Positions 10,197 to 19,370 are shown, counted from the first letter of the stretch. The stretch: DNA of 64,000 nt from Rhodospirillales bacterium (GCA_014323865.1 JACONG010000010.1:330534-394533), one strand, 5' to 3'. The notes: a model not told the origin generated them from the letters alone. Numbers and translations: made by a program.

Positions 10197-10517
10197 ATGG
10201 CGCTCTTCGACGACCGCAAAAAAGGCCAGGAAAACAAATATGCCCACGACCAGGAACGCGCGTTCAGGATCTCTGTACGACGCAACAAGCTCCTGGGCCT
10301 GTGGCTTGCCGAGCAGATGGGCAAGTCCGGCGACGATGCCGAGGCTTATGCAAAAGAGGTCATCGAGTCCGATTTCGATCGTCCGGGCGACGATGACGTG
10401 ATCGAGAAGGTCATGGCCGATGTCAAGAGTGCGGGTCTCGACATCGACGAGCACAAGATCCGTGCCCGCCTGGAAGCTCTGGAGCACGAAGCCCGGGCCC
10501 AGATCCAGTCGGAGTAG
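10197..10517 (+). CDS. F1-ATPase zeta subunit (DUF1476), inhibitor of ATP hydrolysis
   Basis: This alphaproteobacterial protein binds F1-ATPase and blocks its hydrolytic direction, in the manner of IF1. The 106-residue product begins MALFDDRKKGQENKYAHDQE. The inhibitory N-terminal stretch is followed by the helical body RNKLLGLWLAEQMG and VIESDFDRPGDDDVI. I use the ATG at 10197 because it opens the conserved N-terminus; upstream codons read as spacer. The length and sequence are typical. The gene is transcribed away from purC and converges on purB. Confidence 0.93.
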   Translation: MALFDDRKKGQENKYAHDQERAFRISVRRNKLLGLWLAEQMGKSGDDAEAYAKEVIESDFDRPGDDDVIEKVMADVKSAGLDIDEHKIRARLEALEHEARAQIQSE

Positions 10518-10547
10518 GGGTTCGGTGCCGGCCGGGTGCGATCCGCT

Positions 10548-11846
10548 TCAGGTGCCGGACAGGACCCGCGCGATCACGGCTTCCGCGTGTCTTGCATAGA
10601 AGCCGTAGTCGAAGAGGTCGTCGATCTCTTCATCGCCGATCCGTGAGGCCACCTCGGGGTCGGCCTTCAGCCGATCCCTGAAGCTTCCGCCTTCCTGCCA
10701 GGTCGCCATGGCGTTCGACTGGACGAGGCGATAGGCGTCCTCGCGGCTGACGCCGGCCCGGGTCAGTGCCAGCAGCACACGCTGGGAGAAGACCAGCCCG
10801 CCCAGGCGTTCCATGTTCGCCATCATGTTCGCGGGATAGATCACCAGGCCATCGACGACCCCGGTCAGGCGGGCAAGTGCGAAGTCGAGACCGGTTGTGG
10901 CGTCAGGTCCGATGTTGCGTTCGACCGAGGAGTGGGAAATATCCCTCTCATGCCAAAGGGCCACATTCTCCAGCGCAGGCACCACGGCCGAGCGCACGAG
11001 GCGGGCGAGGCCGGTCAGGTTCTCGGTCAGGATCGGGTTGCGCTTGTGGGGCATGGCGGAGCTGCCCTTCTGCCCTTTCGTGAACTCTTCCTCGACCTCA
11101 CGCAGTTCGGTGCGCTGGAGATGGCGGATTTCGACCGCCAGGCGTTCGACCGACGAGGCGACAACGGCCAGGGCGGCGAAGAAGGCGGCATGGCGGTCGC
11201 GCGGGATCACCTGGGTCGAGACCGGTTCGGGTTTGAGGCCCAGCTTTTCGGCGACATGGGCCTCGATCGCGGGATCGACCGTCGCAAAGGTGCCGACGGG
11301 ACCGGATATGGCGCAGGTCGCGACCTCCTCGCGGGCCGTGACCAGCCGCGCCCGGGCGCGCTGGAACTCGGCGTGATAACCCGCAAGCCTGAGGCCGAAG
11401 GTGGTGGGTTCGGCATGAATGCCGTGACTGCGGCCGACACAGAGCGTCAGCGCATGTTCGCGCGTGCGTCGAGCGAGGGCATCGAGGAGCCGGTCCGTGT
11501 CCTCGATCAGGATATCGGCAGCCTGGGTGAGCTGGACGGCAAGGCAGGTGTCGAGCACGTCCGAGCTCGTCATGCCCCGATGCATGAAGCGCGCTTCCTC
11601 GCCGACATGCTCCGCAACATTGGTCAGGAAGGCAATGACGTCGTGCCTGGTTTCGCGCTCGATCTCGTCGATCCGCCCGGCGTCGAAGGCACCGCGCTCA
11701 CGCAAGGCTGCGGAGACGCCCTCGGGGATCGTGCCGAGCATTTCCATGGCTTCGGCTGCCAGGGTCTCGATCTCCAGCATGATGCGAAACCTGTTGTCGG
11801 GCTCCCAGATGGCGGCCATGGGCGCGCGGGTGTAACGCGGAATCAT
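10548..11846 (-). CDS. purB: Adenylosuccinate lyase PurB
   Basis: PurB cleaves SAICAR to AICAR plus fumarate, and adenylosuccinate to AMP plus fumarate. From the ATG at 11846 it has 432 residues. The fumarase/aspartase superfamily signature SSAMPHKRNP spans residues 262-271, and the catalytic His141 region reads RSHGIHAEPTTFG. The frame stays open upstream to 11963, but that part is low-complexity and not family-like. The gene converges with the zeta-subunit gene, leaving 30 bases between their stops. Confidence 0.96.
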   Translation of the reverse strand: MIPRYTRAPMAAIWEPDNRFRIMLEIETLAAEAMEMLGTIPEGVSAALRERGAFDAGRIDEIERETRHDVIAFLTNVAEHVGEEARFMHRGMTSSDVLDTCLAVQLTQAADILIEDTDRLLDALARRTREHALTLCVGRSHGIHAEPTTFGLRLAGYHAEFQRARARLVTAREEVATCAISGPVGTFATVDPAIEAHVAEKLGLKPEPVSTQVIPRDRHAAFFAALAVVASSVERLAVEIRHLQRTELREVEEEFTKGQKGSSAMPHKRNPILTENLTGLARLVRSAVVPALENVALWHERDISHSSVERNIGPDATTGLDFALARLTGVVDGLVIYPANMMANMERLGGLVFSQRVLLALTRAGVSREDAYRLVQSNAMATWQEGGSFRDRLKADPEVASRIGDEEIDDLFDYGFYARHAEAVIARVLSGT

Positions 11847-12190
11847 CGTTCGGGGTCTCGTCGGTTCGGGATCTCGTCGTTTCTGTCGAGGCCGATGTCT
11901 AGCATGGAAGTCATGTCCGTACAGAAAAGCGGTGCGGCCAGCGTCGCAGGTGTAGCGTCGCACGTGTCACGGTGGGGGGCGATGTTCCGGGCATGAGGTG
12001 CACCGGCCATGGTTGGGACGACGCCTTGCACAGGCGATGTTTTCGAGGACGCCTTTCACAGGCGTCGGTGAGCGCTTCGCATGGCGCGCGCTGGCGCAAA
12101 GTTGAAGGGCGGTGCGTGGACCCGGACCGGTCGGTTCCTGTAGTCGGTTCATCCATTGGCCACATCGCCCGCGCCTTCGGAGACGCATCC
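11847..12190. other. Divergent spacer of 344 bases with imperfect duplications
   Basis: No gene is supported. The spacer has a 16-bp tandem pair at 11848-11879 and a 14-bp tandem pair at 11940-11967, each with one mismatch. Two copies of a 17-bp sequence (GACGCCTTGCACAGGCG and a variant) lie near 12018 and 12048. Promoters for purB and the DUF547 gene must lie here, but none is clear by eye. Confidence 0.6.
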
Positions 12191-13066
12191 ATGGATCGCC
12201 CCGGTTTCAGCCGTCGCACAATCCTTGCCACAACCCTTGCCACAACCCTTGCCGGTCTGTCCGCACCGCTCGGCACGGCGGCACGGGCGGACTGGCCCGA
12301 CCTCGTCGACGATCGCTGGCTGCGCCGCGACGATACTTCCGACGCGATCGTCAACCATGAGGCGTGGACCCGGTTCCTCCATCGCCATGTTCACGTGCCG
12401 GGCGACGGTATTGCCCGGGTGCGCTACGGCGAGGTGACCGGGCAGGATTGCGGGCGGCTGCAGGCCTATATCGAGGTTCTGGCCGGAACAGACGTCGGTG
12501 CGCTGTCGCCCGACGAACAGCGGGCCTACTGGATCAATCTCTACAACGCGCTGACGGTGGACCTGATCCTGCAGCACTATCCGGTGGCCAGCATCCGCGA
12601 CATCACCAACGGTTTCATGTCGTTCGGCCCCTGGGGCATGGACGTCGTCACCATCGACGGTGAGGACCTCAGCCTCGACGACATAGAACACGGCATCCTG
12701 CGCGCGATCTGGAAGGATCCGCGCATCCACTATGTCGTCAACTGTGCCTCGATCGGCTGTCCGAACCTCGCCGACGCCGCCTATGTCGGGCCTGCCGTCG
12801 ACCGGATGATGAGCCGTGCGGCCGCCATTTACGTCAATCATCCGCGCGGTGCCGGTCTCGACCTCAAGGGGCGTCTGGTCGTCTCCAGTCTGTACGACTG
12901 GTACGACGACGACTTCGGTGAGAACGAGGCCGCCATTGTCGATCACATTCGCGGCTACGCGGCCGAACCCCTGATCGACCGGATGGCCGGCATCGACGAG
13001 ATCGAGGGCTACGCCTACGACTGGGCGCTCAACGATGCGACCGGCATGGATGCAACCGGCATGTAA
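12191..13066 (+). CDS. Exported DUF547 domain protein
   Basis: The 291-residue protein has a signal peptide (residues 1 to about 33) with an SRR-type twin arginine, so Tat export to the periplasm is likely. The DUF547 domain follows, with blocks EQRAYWINLYNALTVDLIL, WGMDVVTIDGEDLSLDDIE and HYVVNCASIGCPNL. The molecular function of the family is not established. Two micro-duplications lie in the gene. A 12-bp unit repeated about 2.6 times builds LATTLATTLA in the signal peptide. A 15-bp unit repeated twice builds DATGM-DATGM at the C-terminus. I chose the ATG at 12191 because it opens the signal peptide. Confidence 0.85.
   Translation: MDRPGFSRRTILATTLATTLAGLSAPLGTAARADWPDLVDDRWLRRDDTSDAIVNHEAWTRFLHRHVHVPGDGIARVRYGEVTGQDCGRLQAYIEVLAGTDVGALSPDEQRAYWINLYNALTVDLILQHYPVASIRDITNGFMSFGPWGMDVVTIDGEDLSLDDIEHGILRAIWKDPRIHYVVNCASIGCPNLADAAYVGPAVDRMMSRAAAIYVNHPRGAGLDLKGRLVVSSLYDWYDDDFGENEAAIVDHIRGYAAEPLIDRMAGIDEIEGYAYDWALNDATGMDATGM
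12223..12253 (+). repeat. 12-bp tandem repeat in the DUF547 signal peptide
   Basis: CCTTGCCACAAC occurs twice plus seven bases of a third copy. The unit is a multiple of three and keeps the frame. Confidence 0.85.
13034..13063 (+). repeat. 15-bp tandem repeat at the end of the DUF547 gene
   Basis: GATGCGACCGGCATG and a one-mismatch copy lie head to tail directly before the TAA stop. Confidence 0.85.
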
Positions 13067-13291
13067 AGTTCGGATCCTGAGGGCCGGATGCGTACTATCC
13101 CGGCAGTGACACCGGGCAAGAGGAGGGCGCGCCGCGTCCTCGTGCCGCGGTGCGGCCTGACATGAACCTGACATGAAGGGGCTGGCGGGGCTGGCGCAAA
13201 AGGCAGTCACCGCGATCGAAGGCCACACCATTGCGACCACAGCATTACGATGATCGTTCCGGCACTGATGAGGAAGCGGGCATTGGGGCGG

Positions 13292-14239
13292 TCATGTCGC
13301 GGTCCCCGGTTTGCGGCGGCGGGGACCGGGTGGCAGGAACTGGGCGATCAGGACGCCCGAGATGATGAGCAACCCGCCGATCAGATGGGACGCGGTCGGC
13401 GGTTCACCCTGGATCATGCGAATGGCAACCACGGTGACCGGCACGAGGTTCTGGTAGATCGAGGCGATCGTGACACCGATGCGGCTGATGCCCCAGTGCC
13501 AGCAGAAGAGCGAAAACGAGGCCGGGCCCGCACCGAGGTAGAGAATACAGACGATCGATTGCCAGTCGAGGACGTAGTGCGGCTCAGCGATGCCGAGCAG
13601 CAGCAGGACGGGCAGGGCAAGGAGCGTGGTGAGCCCGCCGATCATGATCGTGATCGCGGTGATGCCGAGCTGTGACACACCGGCCATCCAGCGCTGCGCG
13701 CCGAGCGAGTACCAGGTGAAGATCGTGATCGCCGCGAGAATCAGCAGTTCGCCGCCGCGCAGGTCGCCGACACCGCCCTCGCCCTCGCCCTTGCCTGTCG
13801 CCGCGAGGATGCCGCCGATGACGGCGACAATCGCGCCCAGCATGACCGCGACCCTGAGCGGCTGGCGGAACCCGATGCGCGCGACGAAGGCCGCCACGAT
13901 CGGCCCTGCCGCCGAGACGATGGAGGCGGGCACGGGACCGGCGTACTGCACGCCAAGGGTCAGGAAGGCCGTGGATAGCGCGATCCCGATGGAACCGAGC
14001 AGCAGGGAGGGCCGCCACGGGATGCGCCGCAGCGGGCGTCCCTGGGCCTGCCAGGCGTAGAAGGCCATGAGGAACACGGTGGCCGACAGGAGACGACCCG
14101 CCGTGACGATGTAGGGATCCCACGTCTCCAGCAGGGTGTCGGTCACCAGGAAATGCGTCGCCCAGACCGACGATCCCAGTGCCAGCACGAGATTGCCGGC
14201 AACCTTCTGTTGCGGAGAAACGGCGGTTTCGGACGACAT
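13292..14239 (-). CDS. EamA/DMT-family transporter
   Basis: From the ATG at 14239 this is a 315-residue inner-membrane protein with about ten hydrophobic segments arranged as two EamA repeats. The first half shows VWATHFLVTDTLLETWDPY and the second AGPASFSLFCWHWGISRIGV. Members export small metabolites or amino acids; the substrate cannot be read from sequence. A longer start at 14275 adds only polar residues. The gene stands alone after the radC group, separated from it by a REP-like inverted repeat. Confidence 0.85.
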   Translation of the reverse strand: MSSETAVSPQQKVAGNLVLALGSSVWATHFLVTDTLLETWDPYIVTAGRLLSATVFLMAFYAWQAQGRPLRRIPWRPSLLLGSIGIALSTAFLTLGVQYAGPVPASIVSAAGPIVAAFVARIGFRQPLRVAVMLGAIVAVIGGILAATGKGEGEGGVGDLRGGELLILAAITIFTWYSLGAQRWMAGVSQLGITAITIMIGGLTTLLALPVLLLLGIAEPHYVLDWQSIVCILYLGAGPASFSLFCWHWGISRIGVTIASIYQNLVPVTVVAIRMIQGEPPTASHLIGGLLIISGVLIAQFLPPGPRRRKPGTAT

Positions 14240-14284
14240 CGGGTTCGCTTTAGTGCGGCCTCGCATGGGGTGCAACCTCGTCCT

Positions 14285-14339
14285 GTCACCCCGGGCAAGC
14301 CGGGACCCGGAGAGACTGGCGAGCCCCGTCCGGGGTGAC
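14285..14339. repeat. REP-like inverted repeat
   Basis: The perfect 10-bp arms GTCACCCCGG (14285-14294) and CCGGGGTGAC (14330-14339) enclose a GC-rich middle. The element has the same plan as the one at 25540-25584. Both lie in spacers between genes, as intergenic palindromic repeats usually do. Confidence 0.65.
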
Positions 14340-14341
14340 CG

Positions 14342-15028
14342 CTACAGGTGTCCCAGGGTCCTGAGGCTGCTGTGACCGCCGCGGGCGATGACGATGTGGT
14401 CGTGGACCACGATGTCGACGGCCTTGAGCGCCGCGACGATCCCGGCGGTCATCGTGATGTCGGCGCGGCTCGGTGTGGGATCGCCCGAGGGGTGGTTGTG
14501 GACGAGGATCAGGGCGGTGGCACCCAGCTCGAGGGCGCGGCGGGCAATCTCGCGCGGATAGACCGGCGCGTGGTCGACCGTGCCCTTCTGGAGCTCTTCG
14601 TCGGCGATCAGGCGGTTCTTGCGATCGAGGAAGAGCACGCGGAAGGCCTCACGCTGTTCGAAGGCCATCGCCGCCTTGCAATAGGCGAGCACGGCATCGA
14701 AGCTCGACAGGATGTCGCGATCCTGGAGTTCGGCCTGCAGAAGGCGGTCGGCCGCCGCGCGCACGATCTTGATGGCGACGGGCGCGACCTCGCCCAGACC
14801 CCTGACCGTGCGCAGGTCGTCGACACTGGCGTTGACCACGCCGTCGAAGGTCCTGAAGCGCGCCATCAGCGCCTTGGCGGCCGGTTTCACATCGCCGCGG
14901 GGGATCGCCATGGTGAGCAGAAGCTCGACCAGTTCGTAGTCGGGCAGGGCGCCGGAACCGCCATCCAGAAAGCGCTGGCGCAGGCGCCGGCGATGCTCGG
15001 CGTGATCGGGCTTGCGCTCGCCCGCCAT
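14342..15028 (-). CDS. radC: RadC family JAB-domain protein
   Basis: The 228-residue protein has a helix-hairpin-helix N-terminal region (VRGLGEVAPVAIKIVRAA) and a C-terminal JAB/MPN domain. The metal-binding motif HNHPSGDPTPSRAD (residues 177-190) is complete. The true role of RadC is not settled; family members were linked to repair and resemble MPN peptidases. It starts 3 bases after the map stop and is the last gene of a probable operon that includes sfsA and map. Confidence 0.93.
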   Translation of the reverse strand: MAGERKPDHAEHRRRLRQRFLDGGSGALPDYELVELLLTMAIPRGDVKPAAKALMARFRTFDGVVNASVDDLRTVRGLGEVAPVAIKIVRAAADRLLQAELQDRDILSSFDAVLAYCKAAMAFEQREAFRVLFLDRKNRLIADEELQKGTVDHAPVYPREIARRALELGATALILVHNHPSGDPTPSRADITMTAGIVAALKAVDIVVHDHIVIARGGHSSLRTLGHL

Positions 15029-15031
15029 GGA

Positions 15032-15844
15032 CTAGGCGTCGCAGGGCGGCAGCGTGTGCCCGGCGGGAGAGAGCGTGAAGACCTCGCAGCCGTCGTCGGT
15101 CACCGCAACGGTGTGCTCCCACTGGGCCGAGAGGCTCTTGTCGCGCGTCACCGCGGTCCAGCCGTCGTCCAGGATCAGAACGTCGGGACGGCCCAGGTTG
15201 ATCATCGGTTCGATGGTGAAGAACATGCCGGGGACAAGCTTGAGGCCCGTGCCCGGACGGCCGTAGTGCAGCACGTTGGGATGGTCGTGGAAGACCTGGC
15301 CGATGCCGTGGCCGCAGAAGTCGCGCACCACCGAACAACGATGCTTCTCGGCATGGCGCTGGATCGCATGGCCGATATCGCCCAGGCGCGCGCCGGGCCG
15401 GACCTGTTCGATGCCGCGCCACATGCATTCGAAGGTGATCCCGGCGAGCCGGGACGCCTTCCGTCTGACCTCACCGGCATGGAACATCCGGCTCGTGTCG
15501 CCGTACCAGCCGTCGAGGATGACGGTGACGTCGATGTTCAGCATATCGCCGTTGCGCAGGATCTTGTCGGTGCTCGGAATGCCGTGACAGATGACATGAT
15601 TGACCGAGGTGCAGATCGACTTCGGGAAACCGCGATAGTTGAGCGGTGCCGGAATGGCGTCATGCGCCAGGATGAACGCGTGGCAGATCCGGTCGAGCTC
15701 CCCGGTCGATACGCCGGGACGGACGTGTTCGCCGATCATGTCGAGCGTGCGCGCGGCCAGGTTGCCCGCCGCCCGCATCCCGGGGAAGGCGGCGGCTTCA
15801 TGAATGACGATGCGTCGCGCGGGGCTGCGCTGGGCCTGTTCCAT
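15032..15844 (-). CDS. map: Type I methionine aminopeptidase
   Basis: Map removes the N-terminal methionine from new proteins. The protein is 270 residues. The five metal ligands are visible: Asp105 (NIDVTV), Asp116 (GDTSRMF), His179 (FCGHGIG), Glu212 (FTIEPM) and Glu243 (QWEHT). His87 in NHVICHGIP is the usual catalytic histidine. It is flanked closely by sfsA (20 bases upstream) and radC (3 bases downstream). Confidence 0.96.
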   Translation of the reverse strand: MEQAQRSPARRIVIHEAAAFPGMRAAGNLAARTLDMIGEHVRPGVSTGELDRICHAFILAHDAIPAPLNYRGFPKSICTSVNHVICHGIPSTDKILRNGDMLNIDVTVILDGWYGDTSRMFHAGEVRRKASRLAGITFECMWRGIEQVRPGARLGDIGHAIQRHAEKHRCSVVRDFCGHGIGQVFHDHPNVLHYGRPGTGLKLVPGMFFTIEPMINLGRPDVLILDDGWTAVTRDKSLSAQWEHTVAVTDDGCEVFTLSPAGHTLPPCDA

Positions 15845-15864
15845 CGTCTCGAATCCCGTGCAGG

Positions 15865-16584
15865 TCAGTCCAGGACGAGGGGCAACCGGTGCGCAAGCGC
15901 AATCTCGTCGACGGTCAATCTACACGAATAGGCATAAGCCTCAACGCCACGTGCAAGCGCATCGCGCAGGGCGGCATCGTAGCCGGGATCGATGTCGGCG
16001 GCGGTGGTGAAACCGTCGCAGTCCATGCGCTGGATGCAGTAGATCAGAACGGCGCGGTGGCCGGCCTCGACCATCAGGGCGAGTTCGGTCATGTGCCTGG
16101 CCCCGCGCGTGGTGACGGCATCGGGAAACTCGGCCAGCGTCGTTGTGCGCCGCATGTGGCAGTTCTTGACCTCGACATAGCAGTCCGGCCGCCGGTCGGG
16201 ATCGTAGCCGGGATCGGAAAGCAGCATGTCGACGCGCGAGCCGGTGCCGTACCTGACCTCGCGGCGCAGATCGGCATAGCCGGACAGTTCCCGGACGGTG
16301 CCGTTCAGGATCGCCTCCTCGACCAGGCGATTGGGTTTGCCCGTGTGGCAGCCGATCAGCGTGCCGTCGGCCTCGACCAGCTCCCAGTCCCACATGAGCT
16401 TGCGGTTGGGGTTGCCGGCCGGTTGCAGCCATGTGACGAGGCCCGGGGTCCCGATCCCGATCATGCCGCCGGGATTGGCGCAGTGGGCCGTCACGACCTC
16501 GCCGGACTCCAGCCGGTGATCGGAGAGGAAGCGTTTGTAGCGCCGGACCAGCGTGGCCCGAACCAGAGGACGCGGGAAGCGCAC
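15865..16584 (-). CDS. sfsA: DNA/RNA nuclease SfsA family protein
   Basis: The 239-residue protein has SfsA family blocks: RFPRPLVRATLVRRYKRFL, VTAHCANPGGMIG, SRVDMLLSD and CYVEVKNCHM. The last two form a PD-(D/E)xK-like core. The family was first described as a sugar-fermentation regulator in E. coli; a nuclease role is suggested by fold. I chose the GTG at 16584, which opens the conserved RFPRPLV start. It lies two bases after the stop of the upstream gene. Confidence 0.92.
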   Translation of the reverse strand: MRFPRPLVRATLVRRYKRFLSDHRLESGEVVTAHCANPGGMIGIGTPGLVTWLQPAGNPNRKLMWDWELVEADGTLIGCHTGKPNRLVEEAILNGTVRELSGYADLRREVRYGTGSRVDMLLSDPGYDPDRRPDCYVEVKNCHMRRTTTLAEFPDAVTTRGARHMTELALMVEAGHRAVLIYCIQRMDCDGFTTAADIDPGYDAALRDALARGVEAYAYSCRLTVDEIALAHRLPLVLD

Positions 16585-16586
16585 GA

Positions 16587-17162
16587 TCAGGGTTTGCCGT
16601 CGTCGGGGCCGGGATGGGGATGGGGCTCGAATGTGTTCCCGTCCCCGGGCTCGAGGACCATGACGTCCTCGTCGGGCTCTTCGTCGGGTTTCCCCGGCAG
16701 TTCGCGCCGGATGTCGACCTCGCTGGTGAATTCCAGTTTCGTGCGCGATTGACCCCGTTCGTCCTGCTCGAGCCGGGCCATCAGCTCGCTCGCCAGGCCC
16801 TCGGCGCGTTCGGCGGCCTCCTGCAGTTCCGAAACCGTCTGCCTGTCGTAGGGGAAGGCGAAGACACGCGGTTCCCCGGCGCCGCCCATGTCGAACCACA
16901 GGAAGATCGCCCGGTTCTCGTGAATATCGTAGGCAATCACCTTGCGATACCCGGTGAAGCTCTCGAGAAACGCCGTGCCGGCCGGTTTGGGGCGGCCCAG
17001 CAGTTCGGTGACGGTCACGTAGCCGGCGGGGATCAGGGCGAGCAGGGCGAGGGTGGCGACGGTCTTGCGCCAGGTCCTGCCCTCGGTGGCGATTGCCATC
17101 CAGGCGATCACGGCCACCAGCAGGAAACAGACGACAAAGGCGACGGGTGCGAGCGGCAGCAC
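16587..17162 (-). CDS. Uncharacterised two-helix membrane protein (third gene of an ExbB-like trio)
   Basis: I do not recognise this 191-residue protein. Two hydrophobic helices (about residues 3-25 and 33-52) are followed by a soluble domain with AYDIHENRAIFLWFDMGG. The tail is acidic and proline-rich, ending near HPHPGPDDGKP. The domain order suggests an inner-membrane anchor with a periplasmic domain. It starts four bases after the stop of the single-helix gene upstream and two bases before sfsA, so it is co-transcribed with both. A partner role to the ExbB-like channel is inferred from position only. Confidence 0.7.
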   Translation of the reverse strand: MLPLAPVAFVVCFLLVAVIAWMAIATEGRTWRKTVATLALLALIPAGYVTVTELLGRPKPAGTAFLESFTGYRKVIAYDIHENRAIFLWFDMGGAGEPRVFAFPYDRQTVSELQEAAERAEGLASELMARLEQDERGQSRTKLEFTSEVDIRRELPGKPDEEPDEDVMVLEPGDGNTFEPHPHPGPDDGKP

Positions 17163-17166
17163 GGGC

Positions 17167-17772
17167 CTAGAGCCTTTGGGTGTCGAACAGCGAACGGAAG
17201 AGGCTGTTGACCGTGTGGGGCAACAGCCCTCCGGCTTCGTTGAGATCGAAGCGCACCACGGTCTCCTCCTGATCGATGCGGACCAGTTCGACCTTGCGGA
17301 TCAGGATCTCCCTGGCCTTCCTGTCGATGTCGACCTTGGTGCTGACCACGACATGGACCGGCACGGGCCAGATCCCGGTGTCGTTGCGGTACATGTGGAT
17401 GTTGACGATGTATTCGCCCTCGGGCACCCCGCGGCTGTAGGCCATCTCGTGGTTCGAACTGGTCAGGTCGTTCCTGCTGCCGAGATCGTCGCGCAGCAGG
17501 TCGAAAATGCCACCGCCCCGCTGCGACCAGCCGACCGCACCGTCGCCCGGCGCCTTGACCCAGAGATCGACATCGGCATCGATGTCTTCGGGCCACCTGA
17601 TCTCGACAATCACGTTGCCGGGCGTCATCAGGTCGTCGGTTTCGGTCTCCGGCGGGTTGACGTGGGGCAACAGCAGGATCACCAGCGCCACGAAGCCGAG
17701 CAGCGCCAGAAGGATGACGTCGCGGAAGACGGTGGCCGCGGCGTCGTCGTCGAGCGGATCAAGCGCCTGCAC
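17167..17772 (-). CDS. Uncharacterised single-helix membrane protein, ExbD-like topology
   Basis: The 201-residue protein has a short N-terminal segment, one membrane helix (about residues 18-36) and a periplasmic-type domain. That domain contains IDADVDLWVKAPGD, EGEYIVNIHMYRND and VRIDQEETVVRFDLNEAGG. The order short N-tail / one helix / periplasmic domain is that of ExbD and TolR, and the gene overlaps the ExbB/MotA-like gene by 14 bases. I see no clear ExbD sequence signature, so the assignment as a channel partner is inference. Confidence 0.7.
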   Translation of the reverse strand: MQALDPLDDDAAATVFRDVILLALLGFVALVILLLPHVNPPETETDDLMTPGNVIVEIRWPEDIDADVDLWVKAPGDGAVGWSQRGGGIFDLLRDDLGSRNDLTSSNHEMAYSRGVPEGEYIVNIHMYRNDTGIWPVPVHVVVSTKVDIDRKAREILIRKVELVRIDQEETVVRFDLNEAGGLLPHTVNSLFRSLFDTQRL

Positions 17773-18433
17773 GGTCTTCGCCCAGCTCCACGATGGTGTT
17801 GATCAGACGCACCGTGCCGGTGGACAGGAGCTGGTAGTTCGCCATCAGCCAGATGTTGAGCACGCCACCGACCAAGGTGGTGGTGAGCGCGGTCGACATG
17901 CCCGAGATCAGCGCCGAGACCATCGGGCCGATGGCCTCGGTCTCGCCGGCGCGCTGCGGATCGACACCCGACAGTGCGATGATGAAGCCGATCACCGTGC
18001 CGATCAGGCCGAGGAAAACCAGGCTGGCACCGAGATGGCGGACGATGGTGATGTTCTGGGAGAGTTCCAGCCTCAGGGCCGATCCCAGAATCTGGCGGCT
18101 CTGGGCATCCTTGCCGGTGGTCCTGGCGACGAACGTGGCCGCTCTGGAGCGCCGGGTCGGATCGAAGCTGCGTGCCAGGTTGAGCTGGCGGCTGGTCCAG
18201 ACCACGCGCCACAGGGCAAGCAGGAGACCGACCGCGAAAACGATGTCGATGATCACCACGAAGTTGGTCTCGTCGGCCTCGAAGGCGCGCTGCACCAGGC
18301 CGTTGGCCCAGGCCACGGTGAGCAAGGCCAGCGCCACGATGTTGAGCAAGGCGAACCGGAACAGCAGCAAATGGCTGTGCGGGTCGCGCGAACGCGCGGT
18401 GAGGGCTGTTTCGGCCTCGGCCGCTGAGGCCAT
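17759..18433 (-). CDS. MotA/TolQ/ExbB proton channel family protein
   Basis: From the ATG at 18433 the protein has 224 residues and about four hydrophobic segments. The family signature lies in the C-terminal half: LVFLGLIGTVIGFIIALSG, AIGPMVSALISGMSTALTTT and LVGGVLNIWL. Such proteins form proton channels that energise partner proteins across the envelope. It leads a three-gene group with two unfamiliar membrane proteins, followed by sfsA-map-radC. The frame is open further upstream, but that part shows no family similarity. Confidence 0.85.
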   Translation of the reverse strand: MASAAEAETALTARSRDPHSHLLLFRFALLNIVALALLTVAWANGLVQRAFEADETNFVVIIDIVFAVGLLLALWRVVWTSRQLNLARSFDPTRRSRAATFVARTTGKDAQSRQILGSALRLELSQNITIVRHLGASLVFLGLIGTVIGFIIALSGVDPQRAGETEAIGPMVSALISGMSTALTTTLVGGVLNIWLMANYQLLSTGTVRLINTIVELGEDRAGA

Positions 18434-18605
18434 GATGCCATCCTGTCTGCCTGCGCCGGCGGCACTATAGCAGCGGGCCCGGGCACGCACCACGCCAAAC
18501 ACCGGTTTGCACCACCGGTTTACAGAGTTGCGCGCCGATGCGGGCTCGGGCAACACTCGGGCATCCGTTCGGAGCCGCCATGCCCCAGACCACATGTCCC
18601 AGATC

Positions 18606-19370
18606 ATGACGTCCCAGACCGTCACCGCCGCCGTCCTCGTGATCGGCAACGAGATCCTCTCGGGCCGCACCCGGGACGCCAATGTCGCGTTTCTGGGCAA
18701 GAGCCTGAACGAACTCGGCATTCGCCTGATGGAGGTGCGGGTGGTCGCCGATATCGGGGACGAGATTGTTGCGGCGGTGAATGCGCTGCGCCGTCGCTAC
18801 GACTATCTCTTCACCACCGGCGGCATCGGCCCGACCCACGACGACATCACGGCCGACAGCGTGGCGGCGGCCTTCGGTGTCGGCATCGAGGCTCACCCCG
18901 ACGTCTACAGGCTGCTCAAGGATCACTTCGAGAGCCGCGGCATGGAGGCCAACGAGGCCCGCATGCGTATGGCCCGCGTGCCGGACGGGGCGTCGCTGAT
19001 CGACAACGAGATCAGCCTGGCACCGGGCTTCCAGATCGAGAACGTCTTCGTGCTCGCCGGTGTGCCGTCGATCGCGCGCGCCATGTTCCAGGGTGCGAGC
19101 AATCGTTTGCGTCGCGGTGCCGTCGTCCTTTCACGCTCGATCTGCGTCCATTGCGGCGAGGGCACCATCGCCGAGCCGCTTGCCGGCCTGCAGCAGCAGT
19201 TTCCCGACGTCGACATGGGCAGCTATCCCTGGAGCAGGGACGGCACGTTCGGCACCAGCCTCGTCCTCCGGGCAACCGACAGGAACATGCTGGACACGGC
19301 GTTCGACAGGGTTTTCGCCGCGGCCGCCGCGGTCGGAGGCGATCCGGTCGAAGAGGCGATGGCGGATTGA
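18606..19370 (+). CDS. CinA/MoaB-like molybdopterin-binding domain protein
   Basis: The protein is 254 residues from the ATG at 18606; an in-frame ATG at 18594 would add four. It has the MoCF-biosynthesis fold blocks AAVLVIGNEILSGRT, YDYLFTTGGIGPTHDDIT and VFVLAGVPSIARAM. This is the N-terminal half of CinA-type proteins without the nicotinamide-nucleotide amidase domain. Relatives are often annotated as competence/damage-inducible A family. A direct role in molybdenum cofactor work is not shown. The gene diverges from the ExbB-like gene across a 172-base spacer. Confidence 0.85.
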   Translation: MTSQTVTAAVLVIGNEILSGRTRDANVAFLGKSLNELGIRLMEVRVVADIGDEIVAAVNALRRRYDYLFTTGGIGPTHDDITADSVAAAFGVGIEAHPDVYRLLKDHFESRGMEANEARMRMARVPDGASLIDNEISLAPGFQIENVFVLAGVPSIARAMFQGASNRLRRGAVVLSRSICVHCGEGTIAEPLAGLQQQFPDVDMGSYPWSRDGTFGTSLVLRATDRNMLDTAFDRVFAAAAAVGGDPVEEAMAD

